From Kaistella soli (lineage in GTDB: Bacteria; Bacteroidota; Bacteroidia; Flavobacteriales; Weeksellaceae), in the NCBI RefSeq assembly GCF_019038595.1, contig NZ_JAHOPF010000003.1, positions 372,001 to 436,000 of the forward strand: a stretch of 64,000 bases of DNA, in the 5' to 3' direction. The position numbers were made by a program, and so were the translations under genes. Positions 1-9,700 of the stretch are shown one piece after another. Within the stretch, counting starts at the first letter, position 1. Every line of letters starts with the position of its first letter. The notes under the pieces were generated by a model. The model was not told where the DNA came from and did no database searches. It saw only the letters and a list, made by a program, of their open reading frames with translations.

Positions 1-429
1 GGTAAATGGATAGTTACTCCGGGTGGAGGTTCCACCGTAAAACTTACGATCTCAGGTAGAGATCCAAAAGGCGGAGTAATTTCTCAGGCTTTTGATTTCA
101 GAATTAAAAATGTTCCGCCACCGGTTGGAGAAATCCAAGGGAAATCAGTGGTGTCAATGCCTGCAAGTTCAATTGCTAATCAGCACGTTTCTGTGGATAT
201 GCCAGATTTCGACTTTCCTGTAAGCTTTACAGTAAACAGTTTCATGTTTAAAGTTCAAGGAAAAGCTGGTATGATGGTTTCCGGAAACTCAATGAGTTCG
301 GTAGCTGCTCTAACCAAAAGTTTAAGATCTGGAGATATTGCTTACATATACAATATTCAGGCAACTGCAACAGGACTTGGCGGACAGACATTAAAACAAA
401 TTCCGCCGGTTGTAATAAACGTACAATAA
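1..429 (+). CDS. gldM: Gliding motility protein GldM, C-terminal part (partial)
   Basis: The reading frame is open from the first base and ends with TAA at 427-429, giving the last 142 residues. The stretch FRIKNVPPPVGEIQGK fits the C-terminal beta-sandwich repeats of GldM/PorM. GldM spans the inner membrane with GldL as the ion-driven motor of type IX secretion and gliding, and its periplasmic part reaches the GldK/GldN ring. Only periplasmic domain sequence is visible; the N-terminal transmembrane helix lies upstream of the window. gldN follows after 50 bp on the same strand, the usual gldK-L-M-N order, which supports the call. No terminator lies between them, so they are probably cotranscribed. 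Confidence 0.9.
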   Translation, partial: GKWIVTPGGGSTVKLTISGRDPKGGVISQAFDFRIKNVPPPVGEIQGKSVVSMPASSIANQHVSVDMPDFDFPVSFTVNSFMFKVQGKAGMMVSGNSMSSVAALTKSLRSGDIAYIYNIQATATGLGGQTLKQIPPVVINVQ

Positions 430-479
430 TTACGTTATTGATTTGATATTATATCTGTCATTAGTATAAAAATTTTATA

Positions 480-1559
480 ATGAGAAAGTTCATATTTTTA
501 TTTCTTGCGTTGAGTTTCCTGTCTGTTCAGGCTCAGACGAAAAAGAAAACAACCAAGAAAAAAGCCAAGGCAAAAACCACGAAAGTGGCCAAACCTGTGG
601 AAGAAGCTCCTATAGTTGAAGCACCTGTTGTTGAAACACCTGCTGCCGGTGCAGTGGTTGATGATACTCCAATTACTTCAATGTCTATACTAAATGCCAA
701 GTCTCCTGAGTCTTTCAGAAAATACAGAGAACTTGGGTTGATTAAGAAGGGAGATTCAATGGTGTCAAACAAAGTTACTCCTCTTAAATATGGTTTTATT
801 GAAGATAAAGACATTTTGAAGAGTATGGTAGTTTGGGAGATTATCGATATGAACGATAAACTGAACCAGCCTTTCTATCATAATGAAGACGGACTTGTTT
901 CTCAGAACAAATCTTTATACCAGATTCTTTTTGATGCTATTAATGACGGCAGAATCAAGGAAGTATATGATGATGAAATGTTCCAGACAAGACTTAGTCC
1001 TGACGCGATTCAGTCCAGAATCAAAAACTCTGTAATGAGTGATGCAGGAATTGACCGTCTTAACGAAACCGGAAAATTAACTGAAGCTGAGAAGAAAGAA
1101 TTTACCAACGTTTATGAAACCAAAACTGAAAATGTGAAAGTTTTGAAGATTAAAGGAATGTGGTATATTGACAGACGAGACAGCCAGATGAAATACAGAC
1201 TGTTGGGTATTGCCGCTATGGGGCAGGATCCTTCAACAATGGGTCAGTTTGGACCTGACGGACAGCCTTTAGCTTCAAAAGATGAACTGATTGACCTGTT
1301 CTGGGTTTATTATCCGGACGCAAGAGAAGTTTTAGCGAATTCTGTAGTTTTCAACAGCAAAAACCTAGCTTCTGACATTACTTTCGATGATATCTTGAAT
1401 GCGCGAAGATTTTCTACCGTGATTTATAAATCAGATAACGGATTAGGAAACGGAGTAATTAAAGATTATATCCCGCGTGATGCTGATGCTCAGCTAGAGG
1501 AAAGTGAAAGAATCAAAGGACAGATCCTTCAAATGGAAAACGACATGTGGAATTATTAA
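480..1559 (+). CDS. gldN: Gliding motility / type IX secretion ring protein GldN
   Basis: 359 residues with a signal peptide (cleavage probably after residue 17-19, VQAQ), a Lys/Thr-rich stretch at about 20-40, an Ala/Pro/Val low-complexity linker, then the conserved GldN body (for example SPESFRKYRELGLIKKGDSM and VWEIIDMNDKLNQPFY). GldN (PorN) forms the periplasmic ring of the type IX secretion system with the lipoprotein GldK (PorK) and contacts GldM. It is the last gene of the gld cluster: a strong intrinsic terminator follows at once. The length is slightly above typical GldN because of the linker. The identification rests on family sequence and position next to gldM. Confidence 0.93.
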   Translation: MRKFIFLFLALSFLSVQAQTKKKTTKKKAKAKTTKVAKPVEEAPIVEAPVVETPAAGAVVDDTPITSMSILNAKSPESFRKYRELGLIKKGDSMVSNKVTPLKYGFIEDKDILKSMVVWEIIDMNDKLNQPFYHNEDGLVSQNKSLYQILFDAINDGRIKEVYDDEMFQTRLSPDAIQSRIKNSVMSDAGIDRLNETGKLTEAEKKEFTNVYETKTENVKVLKIKGMWYIDRRDSQMKYRLLGIAAMGQDPSTMGQFGPDGQPLASKDELIDLFWVYYPDAREVLANSVVFNSKNLASDITFDDILNARRFSTVIYKSDNGLGNGVIKDYIPRDADAQLEESERIKGQILQMENDMWNY

Positions 1560-1580
1560 AATTCTGCTTGAAAATACCAC

Positions 1581-1612
1581 AAAACCTGAGTACCTTTACT
1601 CAGGTTTTTTTT
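1581..1612 (+). terminator. Intrinsic terminator after gldN
   Basis: A perfect 12-bp stem (1581-1592 with 1597-1608), four-base loop and an eight-T run. It closes the gldMN transcript. Confidence 0.92.
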
Positions 1613-1637
1613 ATGAATTCCTAAGCGATATTTAAGA

Positions 1638-2669
1638 ATGAAAAATGTAGATTATATCATTGTTGGCGACGGATATGCGGCATTGTTTTTTGCCCATCAG
1701 TTAATACAGAACAGGAAATCTTTCGCCATATTCTCAGAAGGCAGAAAAAGCGCTTCACAGGTTTCTGCAGGAATCATCAATCCATTGGTTTTAAAGAAAT
1801 TCACCACATTTTGGCTTGCTAAGGAACAGATCGATTTTCTGCACGAAACACTTAATGAAATTGAAAAATATACCGGTACCAATTATTTAATTGAAGAAAA
1901 TATCCGCCGCATCTTTCATGATGAGCAGGAAAAAGCACTTTGGCTCAGCAAGTGCGAAACGGAGGAGCTGAAGCCATTCCTGAATCCTGATTTCGAGACG
2001 CTGGAAACGATCAGAAATCCGTACGGAACAGGTTCGGTGAACAAATCCGCAAGACTTAATGTAGATGGGTTTTTTAGAGACTTTATGAGCTATTTTAAAG
2101 AAAACGGTTTATTAGTTGAGGAAAAGTTTGATTATTCCCTGCTGACCGAAAATGCGTATAAAGATTTTCAATTTAAAAACATTGTATTCTGCGAAGGAAT
2201 GGGCGTAAAAGGAAATCCTTATTTTTCTCAGATCCCAGTAATTCCGAACAAAGGACACCATATAAAAGTTAAGCTTTCGGAGCGGTTCACTCATCAGTAT
2301 ACCCTTAAGAAAAAGCACTTTCTCTTCCCTCTAAATGATGAAATACATTATTATGGCGGCACGTATGATCCCAACGAAAGGCCTGAAGAAATTGATGATT
2401 TTAAAACAGAAGAGCTGATCACCGGTCTTTCTGAATTTTATCCTCCGGAGTTTCAGGTAGAAGAAGTAAATTTTGGCTTCAGACCTACCGTAAAAGACAG
2501 AAGACCAATTTTAGGAAATCATGCGGAGCACAAGAATTTCTACGTCTATAATGGGCTGGGAGCGCGCGGAATCTTGAACGGATGTTATTTTTCTAAGGAA
2601 CTTTATGATCACATAGAAAATGGAAAATCGCTGATGCCTGAAGTTGATTTGAAGAGATACAACAAATAA
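1638..2669 (+). CDS. FAD-dependent amine/amino acid oxidoreductase (DAO family)
   Basis: 343 residues. The N-terminus YIIVGDGYAALFFA (about residues 6-19) is a dinucleotide-binding beta-alpha-beta turn, with GxGxxA rather than the classic GxGxxG. The C-terminal part (FGFRPTVKDRRPILG, then NGLGARGIL) is the usual DAO-family flavin-contacting end found in glycine/D-amino acid oxidases and related enzymes. Such a gene often follows gldN in flavobacteria, but a terminator separates them here, so it has its own promoter. The substrate cannot be told from sequence. No signal peptide, so cytoplasmic. Confidence 0.8.
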   Translation: MKNVDYIIVGDGYAALFFAHQLIQNRKSFAIFSEGRKSASQVSAGIINPLVLKKFTTFWLAKEQIDFLHETLNEIEKYTGTNYLIEENIRRIFHDEQEKALWLSKCETEELKPFLNPDFETLETIRNPYGTGSVNKSARLNVDGFFRDFMSYFKENGLLVEEKFDYSLLTENAYKDFQFKNIVFCEGMGVKGNPYFSQIPVIPNKGHHIKVKLSERFTHQYTLKKKHFLFPLNDEIHYYGGTYDPNERPEEIDDFKTEELITGLSEFYPPEFQVEEVNFGFRPTVKDRRPILGNHAEHKNFYVYNGLGARGILNGCYFSKELYDHIENGKSLMPEVDLKRYNK

Positions 2670-2699
2670 AAATCTTTGAAGAAAACTTCAAAGATTTTT
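2669..2699 (+). terminator. Intrinsic terminator after the FAD oxidoreductase
   Basis: A perfect 13-bp stem (2669-2681 with 2686-2698) with AAAA loop followed by T residues. The stem starts at the last base of the stop codon. Confidence 0.88.
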
Positions 2700-2704
2700 A
2701 TTTG

Positions 2705-2791
2705 CAGAGAGGAAGGGATTCGAACCCTCGATACAGTTACCCGTATACTAGCTTTCCAGGCTAGCTCCTTCAACCACTCGGACACCTCTCT
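2705..2791 (-). tRNA. tRNA-Ser (anticodon GGA)
   Basis: Read on the minus strand, the 87-nt sequence has a 7-bp acceptor stem (AGAGAGG/CCTCTCT), D arm, anticodon stem CTAGC/GCTAG with loop CTGGAAA (anticodon GGA), a long class II variable arm typical of serine tRNAs, and the T-arm GGGTTCGAATCCC. The discriminator base is G. The next bases are CAA, so CCA is not encoded and must be added by a nucleotidyltransferase. It decodes UCC/UCU. Confidence 0.96.
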
Positions 2792-2858
2792 AATTAGGAT
2801 TGCAAAAGTAACTTATTTAAACGAGATTTGAAAGGTCAATCTAAAAAAAATGTAAAAT

Positions 2859-3878
2859 TTATAGTACTGAAACTTCACCGCATAAGTTTTTTGCAAAATT
2901 CTCGGCAAAACTTCCCTTGTAATCCGGATTGTCCAGAAGATGCATTGCTTTGGTAATGGCACTTTCTGCCGTCATATCATTTCCGCTGATCGCGCCGATT
3001 TTTGTAAATATGTTCGAATTGGAATACTTTCCGAATGATATTCCGCCAGAAACACATTGCGAAACCACTACGATTTCAGTACCCTGATCCCTCAGCATCT
3101 GAAGGGTGTGAAGCGTTTTTTTACTGTTAAAAATTGTCCCCGATCCGAAAACCTGTAAAATTAAAACCTTCATATTGGGAATTTCGGAAAAATGCTCAAG
3201 ATGCATTCCAGGGAAAATACGCCAGAAGAGGACATTTTGGGAAATATGGGTATCAACTGTAAATTGCTTTCCCGTTTTCGAACGCCACAAAAAGTCTTTT
3301 TCAATATTTAAATGAACACCGGATTGCCCTAAAACAGGATAGTTCGGTGTCTGATAAGCATCAAAATATTCCGCCGAATATTTGAGCGTGCGGTTTCCGC
3401 GCAGTAATTTATATTCAAAATAGACCGCAACTTCCTGAATTACCGCGTCATCATTTTCGTAAAGACTTGCGTAATACAAACTCGTCAGAAGATTTTCTTT
3501 CGCATCGGTGCGCAAATCTCCAATCGGTAATTGGGAACCTGTCAGAATCACCGGTTTAGTGAGATTTTTCAACATAAAACTCAATGCAGAAGCCGTATAT
3601 GACATGGTGTCGGTTCCGTGAAGAATGACAAAACCGTCATAAAGATTATAATTTTCACCAATTAATCGGGCAATAATTTTCCATTCTTTCGGGCCCATAT
3701 CTGAGGAATCCAGCGGTTTTTGGAAAGAATGAACAGAAACTTCACATTCGATCAGTTTCATTTCGGGAAGTTTCTGGAAAATATTTCCAAAGTCGAAGGC
3801 ACGCAGACTTCCGGTTTCATAATCTTTTTCCATGCCGATGGTACCGCCGGTGTAGATGAGAAGTACTTTTCTTTTCAT
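2859..3878 (-). CDS. ansA: Type I L-asparaginase
   Basis: 339 residues without signal peptide. Near the N-terminus is IYTGGTIGM, with the first catalytic Thr; VILHGTDTMSYTASALSFM carries the second Thr/Asp pair; QVFGSGT and the ending fit cytoplasmic asparaginase I. It hydrolyses asparagine to aspartate and ammonia. It is transcribed away from trmH and sits alone, with tRNA-Ser downstream. Asparagine synthase asnB lies about 23 kb away, so the window holds both synthesis and breakdown of asparagine. Length and motifs are normal. Confidence 0.92.
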   Translation of the reverse strand: MKRKVLLIYTGGTIGMEKDYETGSLRAFDFGNIFQKLPEMKLIECEVSVHSFQKPLDSSDMGPKEWKIIARLIGENYNLYDGFVILHGTDTMSYTASALSFMLKNLTKPVILTGSQLPIGDLRTDAKENLLTSLYYASLYENDDAVIQEVAVYFEYKLLRGNRTLKYSAEYFDAYQTPNYPVLGQSGVHLNIEKDFLWRSKTGKQFTVDTHISQNVLFWRIFPGMHLEHFSEIPNMKVLILQVFGSGTIFNSKKTLHTLQMLRDQGTEIVVVSQCVSGGISFGKYSNSNIFTKIGAISGNDMTAESAITKAMHLLDNPDYKGSFAENFAKNLCGEVSVL

Positions 3879-3916
3879 AAATTCAAAAATACATATTTTA
3901 AGCTGAATTCAAATGA

Positions 3917-4012
3917 TTTGGGCGCCTGTTTCCGTCTTCCACTCCCGCTTTTTTGCTTCGCTGCGCTTCGCAAAAAGAGCTCCGTTCAAGCCGGGGCGCG
4001 GTCCCGGTTCCC
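3917..4012 (+). repeat. Dispersed intergenic repeat, class B copy 1
   Basis: This stretch between ansA and trmH begins TTTGGGCGCC, continues through CCACTCCCGCTTTTTT, forms a GC-rich hairpin in the middle (GCTTTTTTGC paired with GCAAAAAGAGC) and ends with CCGTTCAAGCCGGGGCGC. The same start and end frame a different hairpin at 18280-18401. The base composition is far more GC-rich than the flanks. No reading frame is credible across it. Confidence 0.75.
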
Positions 4013-4075
4013 AGTGAAAGTCTTTTGATACAATGCAGTCACGGAAACATACACAGATCCGTCGCAGAAAATCCT

Positions 4076-4083
4076 TATTTTTG
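4076..4083 (+). promoter_or_regulatory. -7 promoter box of trmH, 4 nt before the ATG
   Basis: TATTTTTG matches the Bacteroidetes -7 consensus TAnnTTTG exactly and is followed by only ACAA and then the start codon, predicting a leaderless or nearly leaderless transcript. I see no clear -33 TTG at the expected spacing. Confidence 0.55.
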
Positions 4084-4087
4084 ACAA

Positions 4088-4753
4088 ATGAAAAATCAGC
4101 AAACCTTCGACTATCTCAAGCAGTTTTTAACCGACGAACGCCTCAGTAAAATTGAATATTATGCAGAGGAAAGTTCAGATTTTGTATTGCCGGTCATGGA
4201 AGATATTTTTCAGTTCCGTAATGCAGCAGCGATTGTGCGGTCGGTAGAAGCGTGTGGTTTTCATAAAATCGTGGCAATGGAAAGCGAAAACGAATTCAAT
4301 CCAAATCTTCGCGTCACCAAAGGAGCAGAAACCTGGGTGGAAGTTGAAAAACTTCCTCACAATCTGGATTCTTTGAAAGAAATAAAAAACCGCGGCTATA
4401 AAATTCTTGCCGTTTCTCCCGAGAAAAACGCAACAATGCTTCCTGATTACGAACTCAAAGAACCTGTCGCATTGGTTTTCGGGACTGAAAAAGAAGGCGT
4501 CACTGAAGAAATTCTCGATTTTGCCGATGAAACTTTAGCGATACCAATGTACGGTTTTACGAAGAGTTTTAATGTTTCCGTGGCGGCGGCGATTTGCTTT
4601 TATGAACTAAAACAGAAGCTCATCAAATCTGATATTGATTATAAGTTATCAGAAGAGAAACTCTGGAAGATGAAAGTCCGCTGGGCGAAAAATTCAATTA
4701 ACAGCGGGGATCAGATTTTAGCAAAGTATTTACAGGAAAGCAGTGTTCACTAA
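4088..4753 (+). CDS. trmH: TrmH-family tRNA 2'-O-methyltransferase
   Basis: 221 residues with the three SpoU/TrmH motifs in order: FQFRNAAAIVRSVEACGFH (about residues 40-58, Asn and catalytic Arg), VALVFGTEKEGVT (about 136-148), and IPMYGFTKSFNVSVAAAI (about 162-179), which build the trefoil knot that binds S-adenosylmethionine. TrmH methylates the ribose of G18 in tRNA. The extra C-terminal helix region WKMKVRWAKNSINSG fits TrmH better than rRNA-acting RlmB. The exact nucleotide target is inferred. The ATG at 4088 lies 4 nt behind a promoter box. Confidence 0.85.
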   Translation: MKNQQTFDYLKQFLTDERLSKIEYYAEESSDFVLPVMEDIFQFRNAAAIVRSVEACGFHKIVAMESENEFNPNLRVTKGAETWVEVEKLPHNLDSLKEIKNRGYKILAVSPEKNATMLPDYELKEPVALVFGTEKEGVTEEILDFADETLAIPMYGFTKSFNVSVAAAICFYELKQKLIKSDIDYKLSEEKLWKMKVRWAKNSINSGDQILAKYLQESSVH

Positions 4754-4764
4754 TTTAGAAAATC

Positions 4765-4950
4765 ATGATGACTGTAAAAAGAATAGCATTTGTTATAATA
4801 TTTTTAAGTATAATTCTACTGGTAAGAAATATATTCCAATTAAATTTTAATGATTTAAAAGGGAACGAATATTCAGGTATAGCTTCGAATATATTATTAA
4901 TTGGTGGAATGATATTTACGATCATTGGCTTAAGAAAAAACAAGTCTTAA
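4765..4950 (+). CDS. Small two-helix membrane protein, unknown function
   Basis: 61 residues, 11 nt after trmH on the same strand. Two hydrophobic segments (about 6-23, IAFVIIFLSIILLVRNIF; and about 41-57, NILLIGGMIFTIIGL) joined by a polar loop, with a basic C-terminus. Two adjacent ATGs (4765, 4768) could serve as start. No family is recognised. An overlapping frame on the opposite strand is judged a shadow because the hydrophobic plus-strand pattern is more coherent. Probably cotranscribed with trmH. Confidence 0.55.
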   Translation: MMTVKRIAFVIIFLSIILLVRNIFQLNFNDLKGNEYSGIASNILLIGGMIFTIIGLRKNKS

Positions 4951-4994
4951 ACTAGGATTCAATAACAGGAAATATTCTTCTGCTTGTGAATGTT

Positions 4995-5690
4995 TTAATC
5001 CATCATTTTAAAATAATTCCATGCTGCGACAAAAACGCCGGCAGTTTCAGTTCTGAGCCTTTGGTTCCCGAGAGAAACAGCTTTAATTCCTTTGTCTGCC
5101 AACATTTGGATTTCCTTATCAGAAAAATCACCTTCGGGACCGATTAAAAAGGTAATTTTTTCCTGTGGATGGATTTCCTTTAAATCGATTCTTTCCAGAT
5201 TTTCATTACAATGCGCGACAAAAGTGGTTTCCGGATCTAAAGTTTTAATGAAATCTGAGAATTTTGTCAGGTCGTTCACCATCGGGAAATGAAACCTTAA
5301 GCTTTGTTTGGATGCCGCAACACTTTGTTTTCTCAGTTTGTCAGTATTAAGATTCTTTCTTTCAGTTTTCTCGGTTTGAATTAAAGTAATTTCAGAAACA
5401 GCCATTTCCGTCGCTTTTTCAAGGAAAAATTCAATTCGGTCGATGTTTTTTGTCGGTGCGATGGCAATGTGAAGCTGTGTCGAAAAATTAGGAAGATTTT
5501 CTTTCACCTCGCTGACATCAAGTGAAACCTTTTTTCCTTCAAAAATCAGATTTCCCGCCGCTAAATTTCCTTTCCCGTCGGTAACATTGATCTCTTCACC
5601 TTCTTTCATTCTCAGCACTTTCACAATATGCTGCTGTTCTTCCTCGTTAATCTTTACCTGCGGGAAAATTTCACCAAAAAAAAGTTTCAT
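4995..5690 (-). CDS. rsmE: 16S rRNA (uracil-1498-N3) methyltransferase RsmE
   Basis: 231 residues, normal for RsmE. An N-terminal PUA-like region (LRMKEGEEINVTDGKGN) is followed by the SPOUT knot with LIGPEGDFSDKEI and VSLGNQRLRTETAGVFVAAWN near the C-terminus, the diagnostic signature. It methylates U1498 in the decoding region of 16S rRNA using S-adenosylmethionine. It starts 2 bp after the tsaD stop, so the two form a tight operon of RNA-modifying enzymes. No odd features. Confidence 0.95.
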   Translation of the reverse strand: MKLFFGEIFPQVKINEEEQQHIVKVLRMKEGEEINVTDGKGNLAAGNLIFEGKKVSLDVSEVKENLPNFSTQLHIAIAPTKNIDRIEFFLEKATEMAVSEITLIQTEKTERKNLNTDKLRKQSVAASKQSLRFHFPMVNDLTKFSDFIKTLDPETTFVAHCNENLERIDLKEIHPQEKITFLIGPEGDFSDKEIQMLADKGIKAVSLGNQRLRTETAGVFVAAWNYFKMMD

Positions 5691-5692
5691 GC

Positions 5693-6736
5693 TTACTCAG
5701 ATTTTTGATTAAAACTTTCTTCAATATCATATCTCGCAGTTGCCGACACCGACAGATCTGAAAACTCGCCGCGGTCAAATTTAAGTTTCGCTACCATTGC
5801 GATCATTGCAGCATTGTCGGTAGTATATTCAAATTTGGGAATGTAAATATTCCAGCCTAATCTTTCTGCATTTTTCTGCATCGCTTGTCTGAGCCCGGAA
5901 TTTGCGGAAACTCCTCCGGCAATGGCGACATGATTGATGTTTAAATCTTTTGCTGCTTTTTCCAGTTTATCCATCAGAATTTCAACAATTGATTTCTGAA
6001 CAGAAGCAGAAAGGTTTTCAATATTTTCCTTAATGAAATCCGGGTTTTTCTTGATTTCTTTCTGAATGAAATATAAAACAGAAGTTTTAATTCCGCTGAA
6101 AGAATAATCATATTTTTCTAATCTTGGCTTATTGAATTTAAAGGAGTTGGGATCTCCTGCCTTCGCCAGTCGGTCGATAATCGGACCGGCAGGATAATCA
6201 AGATCAAATATTTTTCCAATTTTATCAAATGCTTCACCGGCCGCATCGTCGATTGTTTTGCCGATAATTTCCATATCGAAATAGTCTTTCACCAGCACAA
6301 TCATCGTGTGTCCGCCGGAAACGGTAAGGCATAAAAACGGAAATTCAGGGGGCATAATATTTGCATCGTCGATAAAGTGTGCTAAGATGTGTGCCTGAAG
6401 GTGGTTTACTTCAATAAGCGGAACGTTAAGACTCATTGCTAAAGATTTGGCAAACGAAGTGCCTACCAGAAGTGAACCTAAAAGTCCCGGACCGCGTGTA
6501 AATCCCACGGCAGAAATATCTTTTTGTTGTATATTTGCTTTGCTGACGGATTTTTCGACAACAGGAATAATGTTTTGCTGATGTGCACGTGAAGCCAGTT
6601 CGGGAACTACGCCACCGTATTCGTTGTGTATTGCCTGATTGGCGGCAATATTCGAAAGGATCTTATTTCCCTGGATTATTGCAGCTGAAGTGTCGTCGCA
6701 GGACGATTCTATCCCTAAAATTATTGAGTCGCTCAT
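5693..6736 (-). CDS. tsaD: tRNA N6-adenosine threonylcarbamoyltransferase TsaD
   Basis: 347 residues of the ASKHA fold. It starts ILGIESSCDDTSAAII, has the metal-binding VNHLQAHILAHF (His residues near 110), the PGLLGSLLVGTSFAKSLA segment, SGGHTMIV, and the C-terminal AIAGGVSANSGLR. TsaD transfers threonylcarbamoyl to A37 of ANN-decoding tRNAs together with TsaB and TsaE, which are not in the window. It is the first gene of tsaD-rsmE. Its ATG is 4 bp from the ATG of the divergent TamB-like gene, so its promoter must lie inside that gene's coding sequence. Confidence 0.96.
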   Translation of the reverse strand: MSDSIILGIESSCDDTSAAIIQGNKILSNIAANQAIHNEYGGVVPELASRAHQQNIIPVVEKSVSKANIQQKDISAVGFTRGPGLLGSLLVGTSFAKSLAMSLNVPLIEVNHLQAHILAHFIDDANIMPPEFPFLCLTVSGGHTMIVLVKDYFDMEIIGKTIDDAAGEAFDKIGKIFDLDYPAGPIIDRLAKAGDPNSFKFNKPRLEKYDYSFSGIKTSVLYFIQKEIKKNPDFIKENIENLSASVQKSIVEILMDKLEKAAKDLNINHVAIAGGVSANSGLRQAMQKNAERLGWNIYIPKFEYTTDNAAMIAMVAKLKFDRGEFSDLSVSATARYDIEESFNQKSE

Positions 6737-6740
6737 AACA

Positions 6741-9700
6741 ATGGCAAATTTAGAGAATAATAACGATAACGAAAATAAAAAATCGATCGCAGAGAATATC
6801 GGAGCTTCTGTGCAGAAAGGTGTTGAAAATGTTCAGGGCACGGTAAAAGAAACCGTAAAAGGTGCGGCAGAACTGGCGTCAGATGCTATTACTCATCCGG
6901 TGGAAACGGCCGGTGAATTCGTTCAGCAGGCTGCGAAAGATGTTACCAACTATAAATGGTGGGCAAAACTGCTTTTGGTTTTGTTTTGGGTTTCTCTATT
7001 TCTTGTGGCTTCTTTTTTTGTGATTGTGAGCTTGCCGGCTACCAAAAACTGGGCTGCACAAAAGGTGATTGAAAAACTAAACACTGATCTGAAATCGCAG
7101 ATGTCTTTCAAAAGCGTAGACATTAATTATTTTGGAGATATTCATATTCACGAAGTTGCGGTAAAGGATTATAAAAATTTCCCTTTTCTTAAAGCTAAAG
7201 AACTTTATGCAGATTCCAACTGGTTTTCTATTATCAGCAATTCGCGGAATCTTCAGTTCCAGTCATTATCCTTAGAAAACCTCGACTTAAAAGTTATTAC
7301 TTATAAAGGCGACAGCATTTCCAACTTTATCCGCTTCGTTGATTTGTTCAATACACCTTCTCCTACGGTAAAACGAGAGCCTTTTCAACTAAAATCCAGA
7401 GTGTTTATTACTGATTCGAAGATTTCGATTATTAATGAAAACAGTGAAGGGGAACAGGGAAAGTGGCTATCAGCCGAAAATGTAAATCTGGTAGTGCCTG
7501 AACTGAAAGTAAACGGGTCCGATGTCTTTGCACAGATCAATAATATGAGATTCACCACAGAAAGATGGGGAAAGAAGCATATTGTCGATACTTTTTCAAC
7601 TGATCTGGCACTTACTAAAGATTTTATGTTTTTAAAAGATCTAACTCTCAATACTGATCATTCACTGCTTCAGGGAGATATTAAATTTAATCTTAATGAT
7701 GGCTCCTGGGCTGATTTTTCTGACAAGGTGAAATGGGAAATGAAAATGATGCAGGGAAGCCAGATCAGCGGTTACGATATCAGCTATTTCGTGACCAACT
7801 GGGATAATTATAAGCCGTTTAATATTTCGGGAGAAATGACCGGGCCGCTGAATAATTTCTACCTCGACAATTTTCTCATAAGAAATCCACAGGTAAATAT
7901 CCGGACTCAGAAAATGAAAGTTGCGAATCTCCTGAAAGGTAATTTCCAGATAGAAACCGATAAACTTTCCACCGATTTTACTTACAAGGAACTGAAAAAT
8001 ATGATGCCGACTTTCATTTCTTCAAAAATGAAAAATTTTGCTGATGATTTCGGAAGATTAAAATATAACGGTGCGGTAAGAGTTAATCCCCGACAGGTTT
8101 TCGTATCCAACGCTACCTTGATTACAGGGATCGGTCAGGCAAAAATCAGTAATTTTTATTTAGACAATTACAGTTCTAACCTGCCAAAATACCGTGGATT
8201 TGCTGACGTTAGAGATTTAAATACTTCTGTGATTACAAAAAACAAACAGGTGGGTCTAATCTCAGGCAAGTTTAATTTACAGGGAGAAAGTTTCGATGTG
8301 AATACAATGAGGCTGAAAACACGCTCTCAGATTTCCAAAATCGAGATCATGAATAAGGAAATTAACAATGTTTTTCTCGACGGTGTACTTGATCATAAAA
8401 CATACAGAGGAATTGTAAATGTAAATGATGAACAGGCAAAGGCTGATGTAAAAGGATTTATCGATTTCCGGACCAATAAGCTTTTTGCTGACATCAATGC
8501 CAATGTGAAATATTTAAATATCAATTATTTTAACGGCGGAAAAGGAAATCAAATCGTTACAGGCTTGGTCGATGGTAAGATCTCAATGACCAATCTGAAT
8601 GATTTAAATCTTGATGCAGATTTACGAAGTGTAACATTTGCAAATGCCACCCAGAAATTCCTGATTCCTAACGCGAAGGTAAAAGCTTTCTTTGAAAACG
8701 GAAACCGTGTCGTGTCGGTGGATGCTCCCGGCGCTGTGAACGGACAGATTTCGGGTAAATTCAATCTTGGGGATTTAATGGGAATGGTTCAGAACGGTTT
8801 CGGAAAAATTCTGGTAGGACCGCCGCCACGAAAATTATACAGAGGACAGAGTTTTACCATGAATTTTGATGTGAAACAAGGGCTTGTAAATTATTTCGAA
8901 CCTGATCTTCAGATTCCTAAAGGTGCCTCCGTAAGTGGTTCTTATGATGGTAATTCCAATAATTTGATTCTGAATGTAGATGCAGCAGCGCTGAAATACA
9001 TCATGACAAAGAAACAGGAAATTACCGATGCAGATAAAGCTTTGGCTGCGGCTAATCCGGCATATAAAATTACGGAGCGCGACAAGATTACCCGTGACAG
9101 TGCAATGGTGGACAGCCTGATGGTAAGAATAAACACAGCAAATCTTGAGGAGCAGATATTTGCCAAAGTGAACAGGGTAGAATACAACAAGAATATTCTG
9201 AAAGATATAATGCTGAGAGGACGGAATGAAAATAATCGGATTCTGCATATCGCTGCAAATTTCAAGCACGGAAGTCCTGAAGACGAAATAAAGCAGACAC
9301 TGAAAGAATATGCCGTGAATCTCAATCAGACAACAAATTCTGCAGGCGATTACGTTTTCAGATTTGAACCGACGACTGTTAAGTTCAATAATGTCGCATG
9401 GAGCATAGATACTTCGCCGGAACTAAATCATTCCATTACATACCGAAAGAAAGCTGGTGATTTTCTCATTCAGAATTTGCGGCTTTATTCTGATAACAGC
9501 GAACTGTTTTTAAAAGATGCTGTCTTTAAATCTGCTAAAGATTTCTCGGCTGACGGTGATGTTAAAAATCTTGATATTGCTAAAGTGTTTGCGTTGACCA
9601 ACAGTGATAACAGTATGGATATCCAGGGAACCGCGAACGGTACTTTCAATATAAAAATGGACAAAAACAATCTGGAGCCGCTGATCGATCTGAATATTAC

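Noticed and set aside
3720-4028. A 102-residue plus-strand frame across the start of ansA and the class B repeat
   Set aside because: Most of it is antisense to a clear asparaginase gene, and the rest is repeat; no protein features.
6639-6740. Upstream extension of the TamB-like frame to an ATG at 6639
   Set aside because: It lies antisense within the conserved start of tsaD and the added residues look unlike an N-terminus; the ATG at 6741 is better.
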